Notes under the pieces: model-generated | What the model was told of the DNA's origin: nothing | Database searches by the model: none | The model's input: the letters and a program-made list of their open reading frames with translations, nothing else | Shown here: positions 1-11,308 of the stretch, in pieces | Position numbering within the stretch: the stretch's first letter is position 1 | How the letters are laid out: every line of letters starts with the position of its first letter | Made by a program: the position numbers and the translations under genes | From: Polyporus tsugae | Lineage: Eukaryota; Basidiomycota; Agaricomycetes; Polyporales; Polyporaceae | NCBI GenBank assembly: GCA_024305745.1 | Contig: JAHRBS010000014.1 | Span: 69,501-133,500 of the forward strand | Direction of reading: 5' to 3' | Length of the DNA stretch: 64,000 nt

Positions 1-65
1 GAGGGAGTGTGGGCCTTGTGTGGCTTGACGCTCTTATTTGCCTCTATTTGGTTCGTGGCACCATG

Positions 66-1229
66 CGACGGCTCCAAGTCGCAACGTTCCGACCTCTTCC
101 TGACCCGTACCACCGGGGCATGTTCTCGCATCTTTCGCAACTCACTTCGATCCCATCATGGCCTGGTGGATGGAACGACCCGATGGCTTTCACCATCTTG
201 CAAAGGCTCAAACACCTCGTAAGTGATATCGGGACCGTCATTACCATGACGCTAACTCGCAGCTTATCCCGGTTCAAGTTCAGGACATGATGACTCAATC
301 GTCCAGCGAAACGTAGGAGGGCACAAGGTACGCAACCCGCATTGTCGGTGCAGAACACGAGCTGAGCCGACGAATATACCACGCCTGCTCTAGATGATGG
401 TGGGACCGACAGCATCCCGAAGTTACCGTCACCATTGACTTGTGTGTAACACGTACATCCGCGTCTAGTGAGTACATTCGAACAACTTGCGCAACCACTT
501 GGTTAGAATATGCACTGGCTGCGTACTCATCTCATGCTGGCGCTGTTGCAGAGGTGGCTGACCATTTTTTCTCTTCTCGACGTTGCGAAATCCCTTTGAC
601 GTAACTCTGGGGAGGAGCTGCGGATGTTTGTTTACAGGGCGATGACATTGGGGATGGTCCAGGGCGTCATGACGGTGCGCGGTCGCGGTCGACTTCGACG
701 TCGGCCCTGGGGATCAACGAAAGGAAGACTCGAGCCCTCGAACAAGGTACGTCTTCGTGGATACGCCGATGGCTTGATATTAGTACTAATGTCAATATAA
801 CTTCAGCTCACTCTATGTTGGAGGACCGTCAGCTGGAAGCTCATCCGAGCCGGAATGGAGAGAGTGTGGCGGCGACTTCGGACGTGGACATGCCATCAGT
901 GTCCGGTGGAGGTGGCCATGGAGGACGTGCGCGCTGGACGATCCGATTTGCATGAGCGGGAAAGGGGGTAGGGAGGGAGCGTCATTTTGACAGCGTGTCG
1001 GCCAACAATTCGGACGTTTGCACCACGGAATAATTTACATGTACACGGCGCCGAGTTGAACGTTGACCATGGCCAGGGATTACGTTCGATGCGGGACTCG
1101 TAAGTGCTAGTACAGGGAACTTGAAGAAGGGACGAGAGATGAAGAAAGTCTGATAGGATACAGCCCAGTCTCGGATTATGGTGGGGCCACTGTACATACG
1201 TCGACATATGGCACTGGATACACCAGCGA
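66..1229. other. Repeated 3' flank of the 7-TM-like gene, no gene seen
   Basis: This non-genic stretch lies downstream of the minus-strand gene that ends at 1230. It recurs downstream of each paralogue (about 41653-42780, 9137-9633) and as a lone fragment at about 27527-28240. Conserved landmarks are a TATAAATTATTCC-like string (near 1030 on the minus strand, 41845, 27550) and a run around 690-770 shared with 9137-9240. Open frames here are short, differ between copies and change frame at indels, so I do not call a gene. Confidence 0.6.
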
Positions 1230-2916
1230 TTAGGCAATCGCATCCGCCTTCCATTCCTTGCTTGTACGTGTGCTCGCATCCTCCACGCCATCTCCGCATC
1301 CTGGGCCCTGTCCGTCCGAGTCAATCACCAACACCTCTGACCTCTGATGCGGTGTGCTCTCGCTGGTCATGATCGTGTTGACCGTAACAGGGATGTGGGG
1401 AGTTGGCAGAGATGAGAGGTGCTGCGAGAGCCCTTTCTCCATGTGCGACCTGTTAAGCGCGACGAGGACGATGATGATCGTGGGGTAGATGGCCTATGGG
1501 AAGGGTAACGGCCCAGCCGCACGACAGCGAAAGTTGAATGAGTCACGGCCTCATGACCGGCTTAGAGTGATTGGACCGTGACTTACGATCACAGGTACTA
1601 GCGCACCATCGACAAAGACATTGAAGGTGTCGAAGAAGCTGTCCTCTATCGCATTTGCATATACTAGTTGAGACCGTAGTATGTATGCCATGATCTGGTA
1701 AGCCACAACGATGCCCTGATTGTACTGGTTAGTGCTCGTTTTTTGCAAAGTATGATAGTAAGTACTAGTACGATGAAGACGACTCACCCAGATGGCACAA
1801 TAGAATGCGCCGGATTCGATGAGTAGAGCAAACAGTTTCTCCACCTGAGATCCGCCGGCTACAAGGTATCCACGGAGACGTCTCCTTAACCTCCTGAAGA
1901 GACTTTGCTGTCAGCCGCGAGATCAGACTTGATTTGGCCCATAACATACCATGCCTTGTATCCCACGAGAAGAGTTGCTAAAAGGTTCGTGCTAAGAGAT
2001 AGCACGCAGACAGCAACTCCGATTGGAATGCCCTGATACATGGATCCCTCCTGTTCAGAAATTGGGATGGCATCTGCTGGCTGACAGGTCCAAGTGGTGT
2101 CGAGAACTCCGAGAACTGCGTGGCAAGCATCATGCAACGTGAGAATATTGGATATGGAGTAGATGACCGGAGAAGCTTACCAAATGTCGCGAGCAAAAAG
2201 ACACCGCAGACAGCTCTTACAACATGATTTTGGTGCCAGATGGTGCATGCTCTCCAGCATACAATTGCATCTCCCAGTGTGATCTGTGGGGAAAGACCGA
2301 GTTAGAATAAGCAATGGATGTCAGTCAAATCAAAGGGAGGCCAACATTGATTGTGAGTGAGGCAGTGGAGGCACAAGTTTGCAGCAGTGTGTAGTCTTTC
2401 AAGTTGACCAACTCCAGAGCCACACCCGTGGGATAGGCGATGGAAAAATCATCAGTACGGTCCCACAGGTCATTCACGGAAGATATGTAGTACCCCAGCA
2501 AGGTGGATTGAGAAGAAAGAGCATATGTGACGACATATATCGTCGTGGAAGTGAAAAGAGTAAGGATCGTCAGACAAAGGATGATTGCGGTAGGCTGTGT
2601 CCTCCTAGTACCGCGTCTGCGGCCAGAGTGTGCGTGATAATACTAAATAACAGAATGAATGCAGATGCATTTCAATAGAGAGGACGTACTGGGTAAGAGC
2701 GAGAACTGATAACAGCGAGAGAGCCGTGAGCACGCCTAGTCGCAGACTTCAGTAGGCTGGATCAATGGCTGATCATGGATGTTACATACCATACAACCCC
2801 CCGAGCAAGCCAATTTCGACAAAGGTCTCCTGAATCTGGTGGGCGGTGCTTGAGTAGTTATATTGGTTAAACGTTACGGATGGAGCCGGGCACTGAGCAC
2901 CCGTCGTCTGAGACAT
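1230..2916 (-). CDS. 7-TM-like multipass membrane protein, copy A
   Basis: Eight exons give an uninterrupted protein of about 403 residues. It starts at MSQTTGAQCPAPS and ends EWKADAIA. Every intron has GT..AG ends in the same place as in the two paralogues (9634-11308 and 39989-41652). About seven hydrophobic segments are visible. Recognisable family marks are DAIVCWRACTIW before the middle of the protein, LSLSTNLLATLLVGYKAW, a LLIESGAFYCAIW helix and IYPTIIIVLVALNRSHMEK before a hydrophilic acidic tail. This architecture belongs to a large Agaricomycete-restricted membrane protein group of unknown function. I see no rhodopsin-type or STE3-type signature. It probably sits in a cellular membrane with a cytosolic tail. 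The start is the ATG shared by all three copies, and upstream in-frame sequence is not conserved. The ligand or transport role, if any, is unknown. Confidence 0.85.
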
Positions 2917-5454
2917 GTAGCAAGACGTTGAGCAAGAGGACACAATATAGGGGGAATATCATGAGTGTTAGATGGGACTCGGGCAAGCTCTCGTATATAT
3001 ACTTGAATGCTGCACTCAGCCAGCTACTGTACTTCTCATGGGAGCGCATCTCCCGGCGCATCGCCTAGTGTCCAAGTCATTGACACTTCAACAAGCTGTC
3101 AGAAACATCGCCTCCCCGATGCAAAACACCCTAGATTTGGTACCACGTGTGCTCAATCCATGTGGTGGCTGGCCACTGGTCTCATTCGGAGGCGGTTGAA
3201 GGGCTAGCCGAGCCTCCCGTGAATGGAAAATGTCCGGTCTCACTTCCTGCGCTCGTTTCATTTGGATGCGTTTATGGCGCGCTCTCCGGGCCTCCAAAGA
3301 AGAACACGACCACCAATATCGAGCCATCTTGAGCGAGGGGAGTAGCCCCATTCTCGCCAGACGGTATTCGAAGACGGGGTCCGATCTGCTAGTATCTTCG
3401 CGCCGCCATTCCTCGGATCGAACCAGCGAGCAGTTACCTCCGATCATGCATCACCAGAGGCAGAAGGAGTACATACCGCGTGGATCAAAGTCAATGGAAG
3501 CTTGGAACTGACACCCGCTGAGAAAGATGCATCGCCAGGTGGAGGTCTATCACTCGATGCTGTGTCCCCGAGCGGGCCGCTGGGCTGCGAACGAGAAGGC
3601 AAGGCTGTTGAAGTTCTCTCGAATCGCGCAGTGAAGTCGCAAGTCGGCTGTACACGTTGCGGCTGACCTGTGAGGGCGTAAGTGATTCCCTTGAGGAGAC
3701 GGCATAGTAACTGTAAGTACTCTTTCCAACATCTGAAGATGCACAAGTTAGATTACTAGAGAAGACGGTGAGATGGGAAATGCTACTACCAGCTGGGCGG
3801 CACGGTTGCACGGGAGCCTCGGAGCGCGGACGTGAGGTACGAGCGGCCAATGTGATTCCATAGTTAGGATAGAGGTGCGCCAGACGGCAGAGACAACATG
3901 AGGCTGAGCAGTCCGGACGGGATAGATCGGACGAGACGAGACTGGCGCAGACTCGGACTCGGAGCATAACTGAATACAGTCACTGACAATGTGTGACGTC
4001 ACACGTTTCAGGCCCCGATGCGTCACAACCAGTGTGCTTGCCGCGGACGACGTCGCTGGAGCTCGAGTGTGTTTGAACTTTGGGCCGGCTCTTCAAGTTC
4101 GTGCCTCGTACGTCGCAAGGTACGCCGTCTATTCGACCTCAGCCTTGCCTTGCCTTACACTAATATCACACTGCCAGTGTCGGTGTACCGTGTACGAAGC
4201 CTAGGTCTAGTACCAAAGTTACCAGCTTGATAAAGCTTCACTCGTCTCCGTTCAACAGGAACCCCGGCTTTGAATTGGATGTTAGGGGTTTTGGCAGAAA
4301 CTTCCGATAAGGGTGCCAGTGAGTGAGTGCCAATGTGCTCTATCATTTGGGCTGCAGGAACCTTGTCACCGGCCCAAGTTCACAACGCGCGAAGCCGCCG
4401 ACCGCGGTCGGCCGACATTCTAGGCAGTCTTCGTCTCCGCTCGAGCAAGTTTCGGATCGCCGTGGTCTGTGTTTGTCCTGGCTGGTCTATCGACCTCCAC
4501 TTTTTCCACGCACAAGGTACGTATCACGTCCATATGGGGTCGATTTCTACGGCTGATGGCTCTATACTTACTCGTTTGGCATTCACCTGTTGCAGACCTT
4601 CCCTGGCGGCTGAGCTCTCAGTCGGCGAGCATAAGCTGCGCGCCTGCCCGGACCAGGTACGTATCTGTGACTTTTCACCCAAGTCCAGGTCAAGTTTTGA
4701 GGCGAGGTCCGCGAGGATACCCTCTGAAGGACCTCGGTTGTACCGTATTGGCGGCGATTGTGAACTGATTGTGAAGTACATCCCGGGTGGCAGATACCAG
4801 ATTCTCCGCGGTGTATCGGACGTCGGAGGCGTTGTTGTTCGTCGGTGCGTTGAGTCAGTTTGCCGTCGCTCACATTCTCGCTGCTGGATAGAATATGGAT
4901 GGGGATAGATATTAAAATTTGCAGTATTCTCACCATCGTTTCCAGCAATTGACATACAAATCCTCGGCGCTTGCAGTTCCTATGCGAGATCAGCGACCAC
5001 TTCATGCCCAGGTGCGTTCGTATGTTGGAAGTAAGCAGGTATATGCGCTCACAGACGGGCCGACAGGCATTCGATGTGGGCAGAAATAACATCCCTGCCA
5101 AGTGCTCTGACGAGGCCGTCGGCGACTTTCACGTCATCTACGGTGGGTATCGCCGTCTGCTTTCGCTTGCTTTCATGGACGGTCTGATGACGAGCATGTG
5201 CACGTAGGCAATCACCGGCGATATGCTCCGCATCTGCTTTCGTTCACTTGGGAGTCGCCTTCTCCATCACTCGCCACGAGCTCGTGGTCTGTCTTGCTGC
5301 TGACTTTGACCTAAGGCTCAGTTCCAAGACGCCGTAAGGCAAAATACCGCCCATCCCCTTCCCTTCTGCACGCCAAACAAGTTCGATATCTTCGGTCCGT
5401 CCTCGAAGCTTCTTCCGCCTCTCTATGCTCTACTTGTGTTCCTCACATAGTACG
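2917..5454. other. Repeated companion DNA 5' of the 7-TM-like gene, decayed
   Basis: This stretch is shared with the right arm (37430-39988), with copy B (11309-14100, rearranged) and in part with 43.28-44.38 kb. Some pieces look like old exons with splice-like borders, for example 4330-4512 followed by a GTACGT, an AG near 4597, and 5040-5141. Reading frames shift at indels between copies and no frame is preserved in all of them. I therefore regard it as the remains of one or more genes that I do not recognise. A CRE-like palindrome lies at 3991-4004. Confidence 0.5.
3991..4004. promoter_or_regulatory. 14-bp palindrome with CRE core, left arm
   Basis: The string GTGTGACGTCACAC is a perfect palindrome containing TGACGTCA, the full CRE/ATF bZIP site. 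The same 14 bases occur at 38884-38897 and 44346-44359, but the site is degraded in copy B near 12820. In the two large arms it lies about 1.1 kb upstream of the 7-TM-like start codon. That it is bound by a bZIP factor is inference. Confidence 0.45.
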
Positions 5455-5719
5455 TTTTCGTTCATTTAGCAGATGGCAAGCCAGGAACTCGGTCGTGAGC
5501 ACTGCAGTAATGGGTACACTTATCACGGCGATCCATGCATCTCACCCAAGCGTCGACTGATTGCGTTCGTTCAAACTCGCGGACGCACGACTACCGGCTG
5601 GCAGAGTCTACTTGGTCACTCCAGAGGAACTCGTATACGACATTCATCCCACTTCGCCATCGCGGTCTCGATTGCATTGGGAACTTAAGACCTCCAGCTC
5701 GGGAGATCCAGACCCCTTC

Positions 5720-6460
5720 TGCACCGTGCGCGCCTCCTCCGTGCCCGAGCTCGGGCATGAGCCCAATCTCGACGTGGCGCACCACGCACGTCGGGCCGAA
5801 CGCGTACAGCCCGCACACGAATCTGCTGACCCACGCGAGGGGCGGGAACGATCTGTACAGCTGGCTCGTGCGGTTCGCCTCGCGCGTCGCGTGGATGGAC
5901 GACATCGGCGGGCGCAGGTGGCGCTTGAGCGACGCCAAGCACAGCGATGCGGGGGCCGGTCCCTGGTCCGTAGGTTCTGGGTCTGAGGCCACGCACAGGG
6001 CGACAGCGGAGCGCACGCTGCAGCCGTCGAATGGGGTGTCGACGTTAAATTCTGTCATGCTCGAAATGCCTGTACGAGCGAGGTGTCTTGACGTGCGGAC
6101 ATCCGCGACGGTAACAATGATCGCGTTGTTCGCGCGGAGCGTCCGGAGTGCCTCCATGCTGTTCGTGAGGAGCGAGATGGGGTCGAGGAGCGGCGGGACG
6201 TCTCCGGCTGCGGCGGTACTCATAGCGGGCGTGGGGGTCGGCGTGAGGAGGCCTGTGGCGCCGTCTTTGAAGAGGCTGGGGATGATCGATGAGCGCCCTG
6301 TTTCCCGCGGAGACAGGCGCCAGCACCCAGTCGTCGTCGAACTCGACCTCGAGAGGTGCTTTGAGGTCCCTGAGGAATGCGTACCCGCGTGGACGGAGGT
6401 AAGAGGAGTTGACGTTGAAGTCGAACGCAAACCGAAAGCAAGCTGAGATCGGCCACTGGG
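5720..6460 (-). pseudogene. GC-rich unknown gene remnant, left arm
   Basis: On the minus strand a frame runs open through about 6300-5720. It contains DDWVLAPVSAGN in an adjacent frame upstream, then NNAIIVTVADVRTSRHLART, SLKRHLRPPM and RFVCGLYAFGPTCVVRHVEI. The right arm (36460-37170) keeps the same peptides but in different frames, with a deletion of about 100 bases, so at least that copy is broken. The tail of the sequence (about 120 bases) is repeated again at 42787-42935. I do not recognise the family. It may be the last exons of a real gene in the left arm, but the frame change near 6300 argues for decay. Confidence 0.35.
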
Positions 6461-6683
6461 AGGCGGGCCGCCGCCGCGCCGCGCGCGAGACGCCAACGAA
6501 ATGCGGTCGGGCTTGTGCTCTCTCTCTGAGTGACGGAGTCTCTCATCCTCGTCCTCGTTGCAAGCCAAGTCGGGCCGCGTCTCCGCCCTCGCCCGCTTTC
6601 GGAACCAGCCTATCATCTCACTCTTGCTTAAAAGTTGACAGGTTTTGCAACACGCATTTGTACAGTACATCTGACTCCGCATC

Positions 6684-7075
6684 CGACGACCCCCATTCCT
6701 GCTCAGGCTGCTGGGGCAACGACGGCCTCAACGCAACCACCTTGCGCTGAAGAGTCTCAATCCTACACCTGAGTTCCGCTTCGTGCTTGGATTCGAACTA
6801 CGTTTGCGACTCAGACCACCGGCTCGACGGGGACGTGGGCCGATCGTTGTCGATCCAAGCGACGGGCCTGTACGGATGGAAGCCAGCACCTGGTCAGCGA
6901 ACAGCAGAGTGGGAGAGCGTGCTGCGTGGTGGACGTCTCACCTGCGACGGTGGCGGTATTCGAGAACATACTCACGCTGACAGGCCGGAACAACGACTCG
7001 GAAGTAACTCATCCGTGGATGGGAAGTCCCAAGGGTCGGTGAGCGGACGTCTCTAGCGGCGACGGGCGGCGAAAC
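6684..7075 (-). pseudogene. 3' fragment of a single-pass membrane protein gene
   Basis: The minus strand matches the 3' half of the intact gene at 30047-31523. The frame FRPVSVSMFSNTATVAGE is followed by a GTGAGA donor, an intron, and an exon matching the intact exon that begins at 31021, up to the stretch rich in proline and glutamine followed by EWGSSDA. The match ends at 6683, exactly where the inverted-repeat arm begins. It reaches about 7075 on the other side, next to a splice-like CCCTCAG. The ectodomain and transmembrane segment are missing. It shows that a paralogue of that gene once stood here and was cut by the rearrangement. Confidence 0.65.
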
Positions 7076-9136
7076 CTGAGGGAGGACAAAATATAAATTC
7101 TGCGCACGATTGATACAAAGATACAAACTCGAACTTACTGCGTTTGGGGGTTCATGCAGTGGTGAGATCGGAATGGCGGTGGCCCGACGACAGGGTATCT
7201 TGTTGCCCTTCCAGTTCCTTCGTTCGGATGGCATAGTACCATGGAGCAGTACACGTCTATAAGGCGAGGCACGCCTGAAGCAGGACATGTGCTATTGACA
7301 TTCAGGAAACAAGTGGGAAGGCAGACCAGCAGAAGGACTCGGAAGCAATGGCTGGGATCAGACCGGACTGGAGGAGCAGAATCGTTGGAAGCATGGCGCA
7401 TGGAGGTAGACGACAGAAACCTCCAGGTGCCATAAAGACCATATGATGCAAACGAGAACTCACCTATGTGCACAGTGTCCTTCAAGAGCTCTCAAGCTAT
7501 TGGACTCCGGGCGGGACGATGAGTGAGTAGACGGTGTCCTCACTCCGGTTGTATTTGTAGCCTGCGATGGAGTTGACTATCACGGTGGACAAAGTGGGTG
7601 GAAGATGCGTGGTATTTACTATTAAATGACAGTTTTCAAGCGGTTCGTATTCCGTCCGAATAGCCCGGGAGTCGAGGTAGATCAATGCGTATCGGACGTG
7701 ACGTTCGGGGGTGTATGCGGTTGAGTATGTGCAGTCTGAGGACATCAAAGCTCCGAGTCCTGCAGTCATCGAACGGTGACATTCAACATGGCGAGCGGGC
7801 TCGGGTGCGGGCAAGAGGGGATGTGCAGGACCGTCGCTGGTCGGAGTTGCCAAGCAGGTAGATTTGTTTTTGGTTTGAGGCAGAACGCATGCCAAGTCCG
7901 GTGGAATCGGAATGCATCCCCTTGTCCGGTGTCACGACAGGCTCACACCACGGTCCACGACGGTCGGTCGAACTTGAGCTTGAAGGTGTTCCTCCGTCGT
8001 TTTCCTTGCACTGGATACACCGAGCTGGATATCGAACTGATGTACCTGGGTATTAAAGATGCAGGTCCGGCCAGCATCTCGGAGACGTTTACGACAACCC
8101 TTCTTCCTCCCCTCTGGCAACTCTCCTAGCAGCACGCAAGAAATCTCGTTCTGAGCCTCTCTGTCGACTGATGGCCCGTTTTCAATCATTCTGACAAAAA
8201 TGCACATCCGACCCCGCAGGCACGGTCGGCTCTTCAGGTGAGTCGACAAAGAAGCGAGACATACGGGCCAGCGTTATCCGAACTCTAACGTCGTCGAGTT
8301 ATCAATGTCACACCCTTCGTCGTCGGACATCTGTCGGGCTCTTCGGATGCAAGTTCCTCCGGCAGGACTTCGAGGACTTCGCTCCCTCCTCGTGCTATCG
8401 TGGGTGTCGCAGTCGGGTCGTTGGCCGCAGGCTTCGTGTTGGCTCGCGGCTCCTCTGTACATGTGTCCGGAAAAGAGCAGCGTTACGAACGAGCTCGAGC
8501 GCAGGGACATCTTGCAATCCAAGTCGCACCATACTGCTGTTCCCCGGCTGGTGAGTCCATGTGCGTCTATCCGGTCAGCGCATTCCTTGTCCGGCGTGAC
8601 GTGCCACCAGTGGCCCTCGTCAATGTTGACTCATTCGCCTTTCAGAACCGACCCGCATTTGTCCGGCTTTGTAGGCGTCCGTCTTACTCTCGACAGGGCA
8701 TTCGGACCTGGACGACGAAACTCCCAACTCGGAGCGCGGCGTCGCGCGCAGCCAAATGCTAATACCTTACTACTGCAGCTGGTGAACGGCGAGAAAGCCC
8801 GGAAGAGGTGAGTCGGGACGGCGTCGCTATGCCGTCCAATATGCAGCCTCACTCCATCTCCGACCGTGGCTATAACAACCTTGAAACGCTCGGCGCTCGG
8901 CTCGCACTGGCAGGTGCGGACGACAGACAGGGTCGAAGGAGCCGCAGCCAGCAGCGACGTCCGACGACTATGGGATCCAGGTCCGAGAGCTGTTCTCGAC
9001 GATTCTCATGGTGCCGACCAGCCCCAACTGCATGCTAGAGCTCCCCGGGGGGTGTGCTGGCGGGTCGTCGCCCGTGCAATCACCGAGAGGCTCTTAGCAC
9101 CCTCTCCAAGTGGCGAGCCTCCCAACGACAGAGGTC
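7076..9136. other. Unresolved accessory stretch
   Basis: There is no gene I can support. On the minus strand 7497-7895 is open (132 codons, mid-part LENCHLIVNTTHLPP) and is followed by splice-like signals, so it may be a remnant of an unknown gene. On the plus strand around 8330-8555 a frame reads through a Ser/Thr-rich stretch, then RAIVGVAVGSLAAGFVLAR, which resembles the stalk and membrane anchor of single-pass surface proteins. It has no intact ectodomain or start. Both are guesses. Confidence 0.25.
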
Positions 9137-9633
9137 ATCCTGTAGTGCGCGGTCGCGGTCGACTCCGACATCAGCCCTGGGATCGAGGGAAGGGAGACGC
9201 AAGATCCCTTCAAAAATGTACGTCCTCGTGAATACGCCGTGAAACCGCAAGCCGGAATCCAGACAGTGTGGCGGCGACTCGGACGTGGAGAGGACATGTC
9301 GGTGCGCGGTGTCGGAGGTGGCCATGGAGGACGCGCGCGCTGGAAGGTCCGACTTGCGTGAGCGAGAAAGGAGGTAGGGAGGGAGCGTCGTTTTGGCAGC
9401 GTGTCGGGCAGGGATTCGGACTCGTTTGCACCGCGGAATAATTTATATGTACACGGCGCCGAGTTGAACGTTGACCACTGTGGCCAGGGATTACGTTCAA
9501 CGCGGGACTCGTAAATGCTAGTACAGGGAACTTGAACGACGAGGGATGAGGAAATAGCATACAGCCCAGTCTCGAATTTCGGTGGGACCATTCAAGTACA
9601 TACATCGACATGTGGCACTGGATACACCAACGG
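9137..9633. repeat. Copy B 3' flank, direct repeat of 650-1229
   Basis: The sequence from 9137 is colinear with 650-1229 in the left arm, including the shared GCGCGGTCGCGGTCGACT stretch and the TATATG-type string near 9445. It leads into the end of the second 7-TM-like gene. No gene is seen. Confidence 0.6.
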
Positions 9634-11308
9634 TTAGGCGATCGCGTCGGTCCTCCGACTCCATTCCTTGCTTGTACGCGTGCTCGCATCCTCCACTCCG
9701 TCTCCGCATCCTGGGCCCTGTCCGTCTGAGTCAGTCACTGGCACCAACACCTCCGACATCCGACGTGGTGTGCTCTCGCTGGTCATGGTCGTGTTGACCG
9801 GCGCAAAGGTGATGTGGGGAGTCGGCAGAGATGAGAGGTGCTGCGAGAACCCTTTCTCCATGTGCGACCTGTTAAGCGCGACGAGGACGATGATGATCGT
9901 GGGGTAGATGGCCTGTGGGAAGGGTAACGGCCCAGCCACACGAAGGCGAAAGGGGAATGAGTCACGGCCTCACGATCGGCTTAGAGTGATTGGACTTACA
10001 ATCACAGGTACTAGGGCGCCATTGAAAAGGGCGTCTAAAATGTCGAAGGAGGTGAATTCTATGGCAGTCCCACTTGAGGGAACATGTGGGATGAACTGGT
10101 AAGCCACGACGACGCCCTGATTGTACTGGTTAGTGCTCGCTTTTTACGAACGATGATGTAGGCTGTGTGATAGTAAGTACGATGAAGACAACTCACCCAG
10201 ATGGCGCAATAGACTGCGCCGGATTCAATGAGTAGAGCAAACAGTTTCTCCACCTGAGATCCGGCTACTTGAAGGTATCCACGGAGACGGCTCCTCGACT
10301 CCCTAGAGAGAATTGCTGTCAGCGGAGATTACACTTGATAGGGCCCATAACGTACCATGCCTTGTATCCCACGAGAAGTGTTGTAAATAGGTTCGTGCTA
10401 AGAGACAGCACGCAGACAGCAATTCCGATAATGCCCTCATACATGGGTCCGTACGCTTCAGGAACATCTCCTAGCTGACAGGTCCCAGCGGTGTCAATAA
10501 TTCCGAGAACTGCGTGACAAGCATCACGCAACATGAGAATATTGGATATGAGGTAGATGAGGGCCGGAGAAGCTTACCGAATGTCGCGAGCAAGAAGACA
10601 CCGCAGACAACTCTTACAACGCGGTTTTTGTGCCAGATTGTGCACGCTCTCCAGCATACAATTGCGTCTCCCAGTGTGATCTGTGGAGAAAGACCGAGTT
10701 AGAAAAAGCGATGGATATCAGTCAAATCAAAGGGAGGCCAACGTTGATTGTGAGTGAGGCAGTGCCGGCACAAATTTGCAGCTGTGAGTAGTCTTTGACC
10801 AACCCCAGAGCCACATCTAGCTGAGGGTAGCCGATGGGCACATTAGAGTACCACAGGTTAGGCCCCGCATATATGTAGTCTGTCAATATGGCAGACTGAG
10901 AAGAAAGAGTGTAGGTGACGACATATATTGTCGTGGAGGTGAAAAGTGTAAGGATCGTCAGACAGAGGATGGCTGCGGTAGGCTGTATCCTCCGAGTACC
11001 GCGTCTTCGACCGGAATGTGCATGATAATGTCAAATAAACAGATCGAATGCGGATGCATTTAAATAGATAGGACGTACTGGATAAGAGCGAGAACTGATA
11101 ACAGCGAGAGAACCGTGAGCACGCCTAGCCACAGACTTCAGTAGGCTGGATCAACGATTGATCATGGATGTTACATACCATACAACCCTCCGAGTAAGCC
11201 AAGTGTGACGAAGGTCTCCTGAACTTGGCTGGCGGTAACTGAATATCCATCTTGGTAAAATGTCACTACGGATGGAACCGGGCACTCGGCACCCGTCGTC
11301 TGAGACAT
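9634..11308 (-). CDS. 7-TM-like multipass membrane protein, copy B
   Basis: This gene has the same eight-exon structure as copies A and C, with all splice sites intact and no internal stop, giving a protein of roughly 390-400 residues. It begins MSQTTGAECPVPSVV and ends EWSRRTDAIA. The conserved blocks DAIVCWRACTIW, LSLSTNLFTTLLVGYKAW, LLIESGAVYCAIW and IYPTIIIVLVALNRSHMEK are present. Differences from the other copies cluster in the loops. One is the segment after CQLGD in exon 5, which is several residues shorter than in copy A. Another is the loop after NLWY in exon 3. Its surroundings are far more decayed than the gene itself, which suggests the coding sequence has been kept by selection (inference). 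Function is unknown. Confidence 0.83.

Larger units (their letters stand above)
66..6683. repeat. Left arm of a ~6.6 kb inverted repeat
   Basis: This block matches, in reverse complement, the block at about 36222-42780. Corresponding pairs include 1230-2916 with 39989-41652 (7-TM-like gene), 3444-4026 with 38862-39410, 4323-4900 with 37983-38560, 5470-5700 with 37220-37430 and 6450-6683 with 36222-36450. The match fades at about 66, close to the window edge, so the true end may lie just outside. At the inner end it stops at about 6683, where the shared stretch ending TCTGACTCC gives way to unrelated flanks. Small indels are scattered through the non-genic part. The exons of the 7-TM-like gene and their splice sites are kept in both arms. 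Confidence 0.85.

Noticed and set aside
5535..6446. 303-codon plus-strand frame in the left arm
   Set aside because: It lies opposite the minus-strand remnant in GC-rich DNA, and the right arm does not keep it.
5591..6682. 363-codon minus-strand frame as one intact gene
   Set aside because: The first third is in a different frame from the conserved DDWVLAPVSAGN peptide, so the single long frame is partly accidental. Only a remnant is listed.
66..6683. Inverted-repeat arms as a transposon
   Set aside because: No transposase, reverse transcriptase, helicase, terminal repeats or target-site duplication could be seen. The blocks are gene-bearing segmental duplications.
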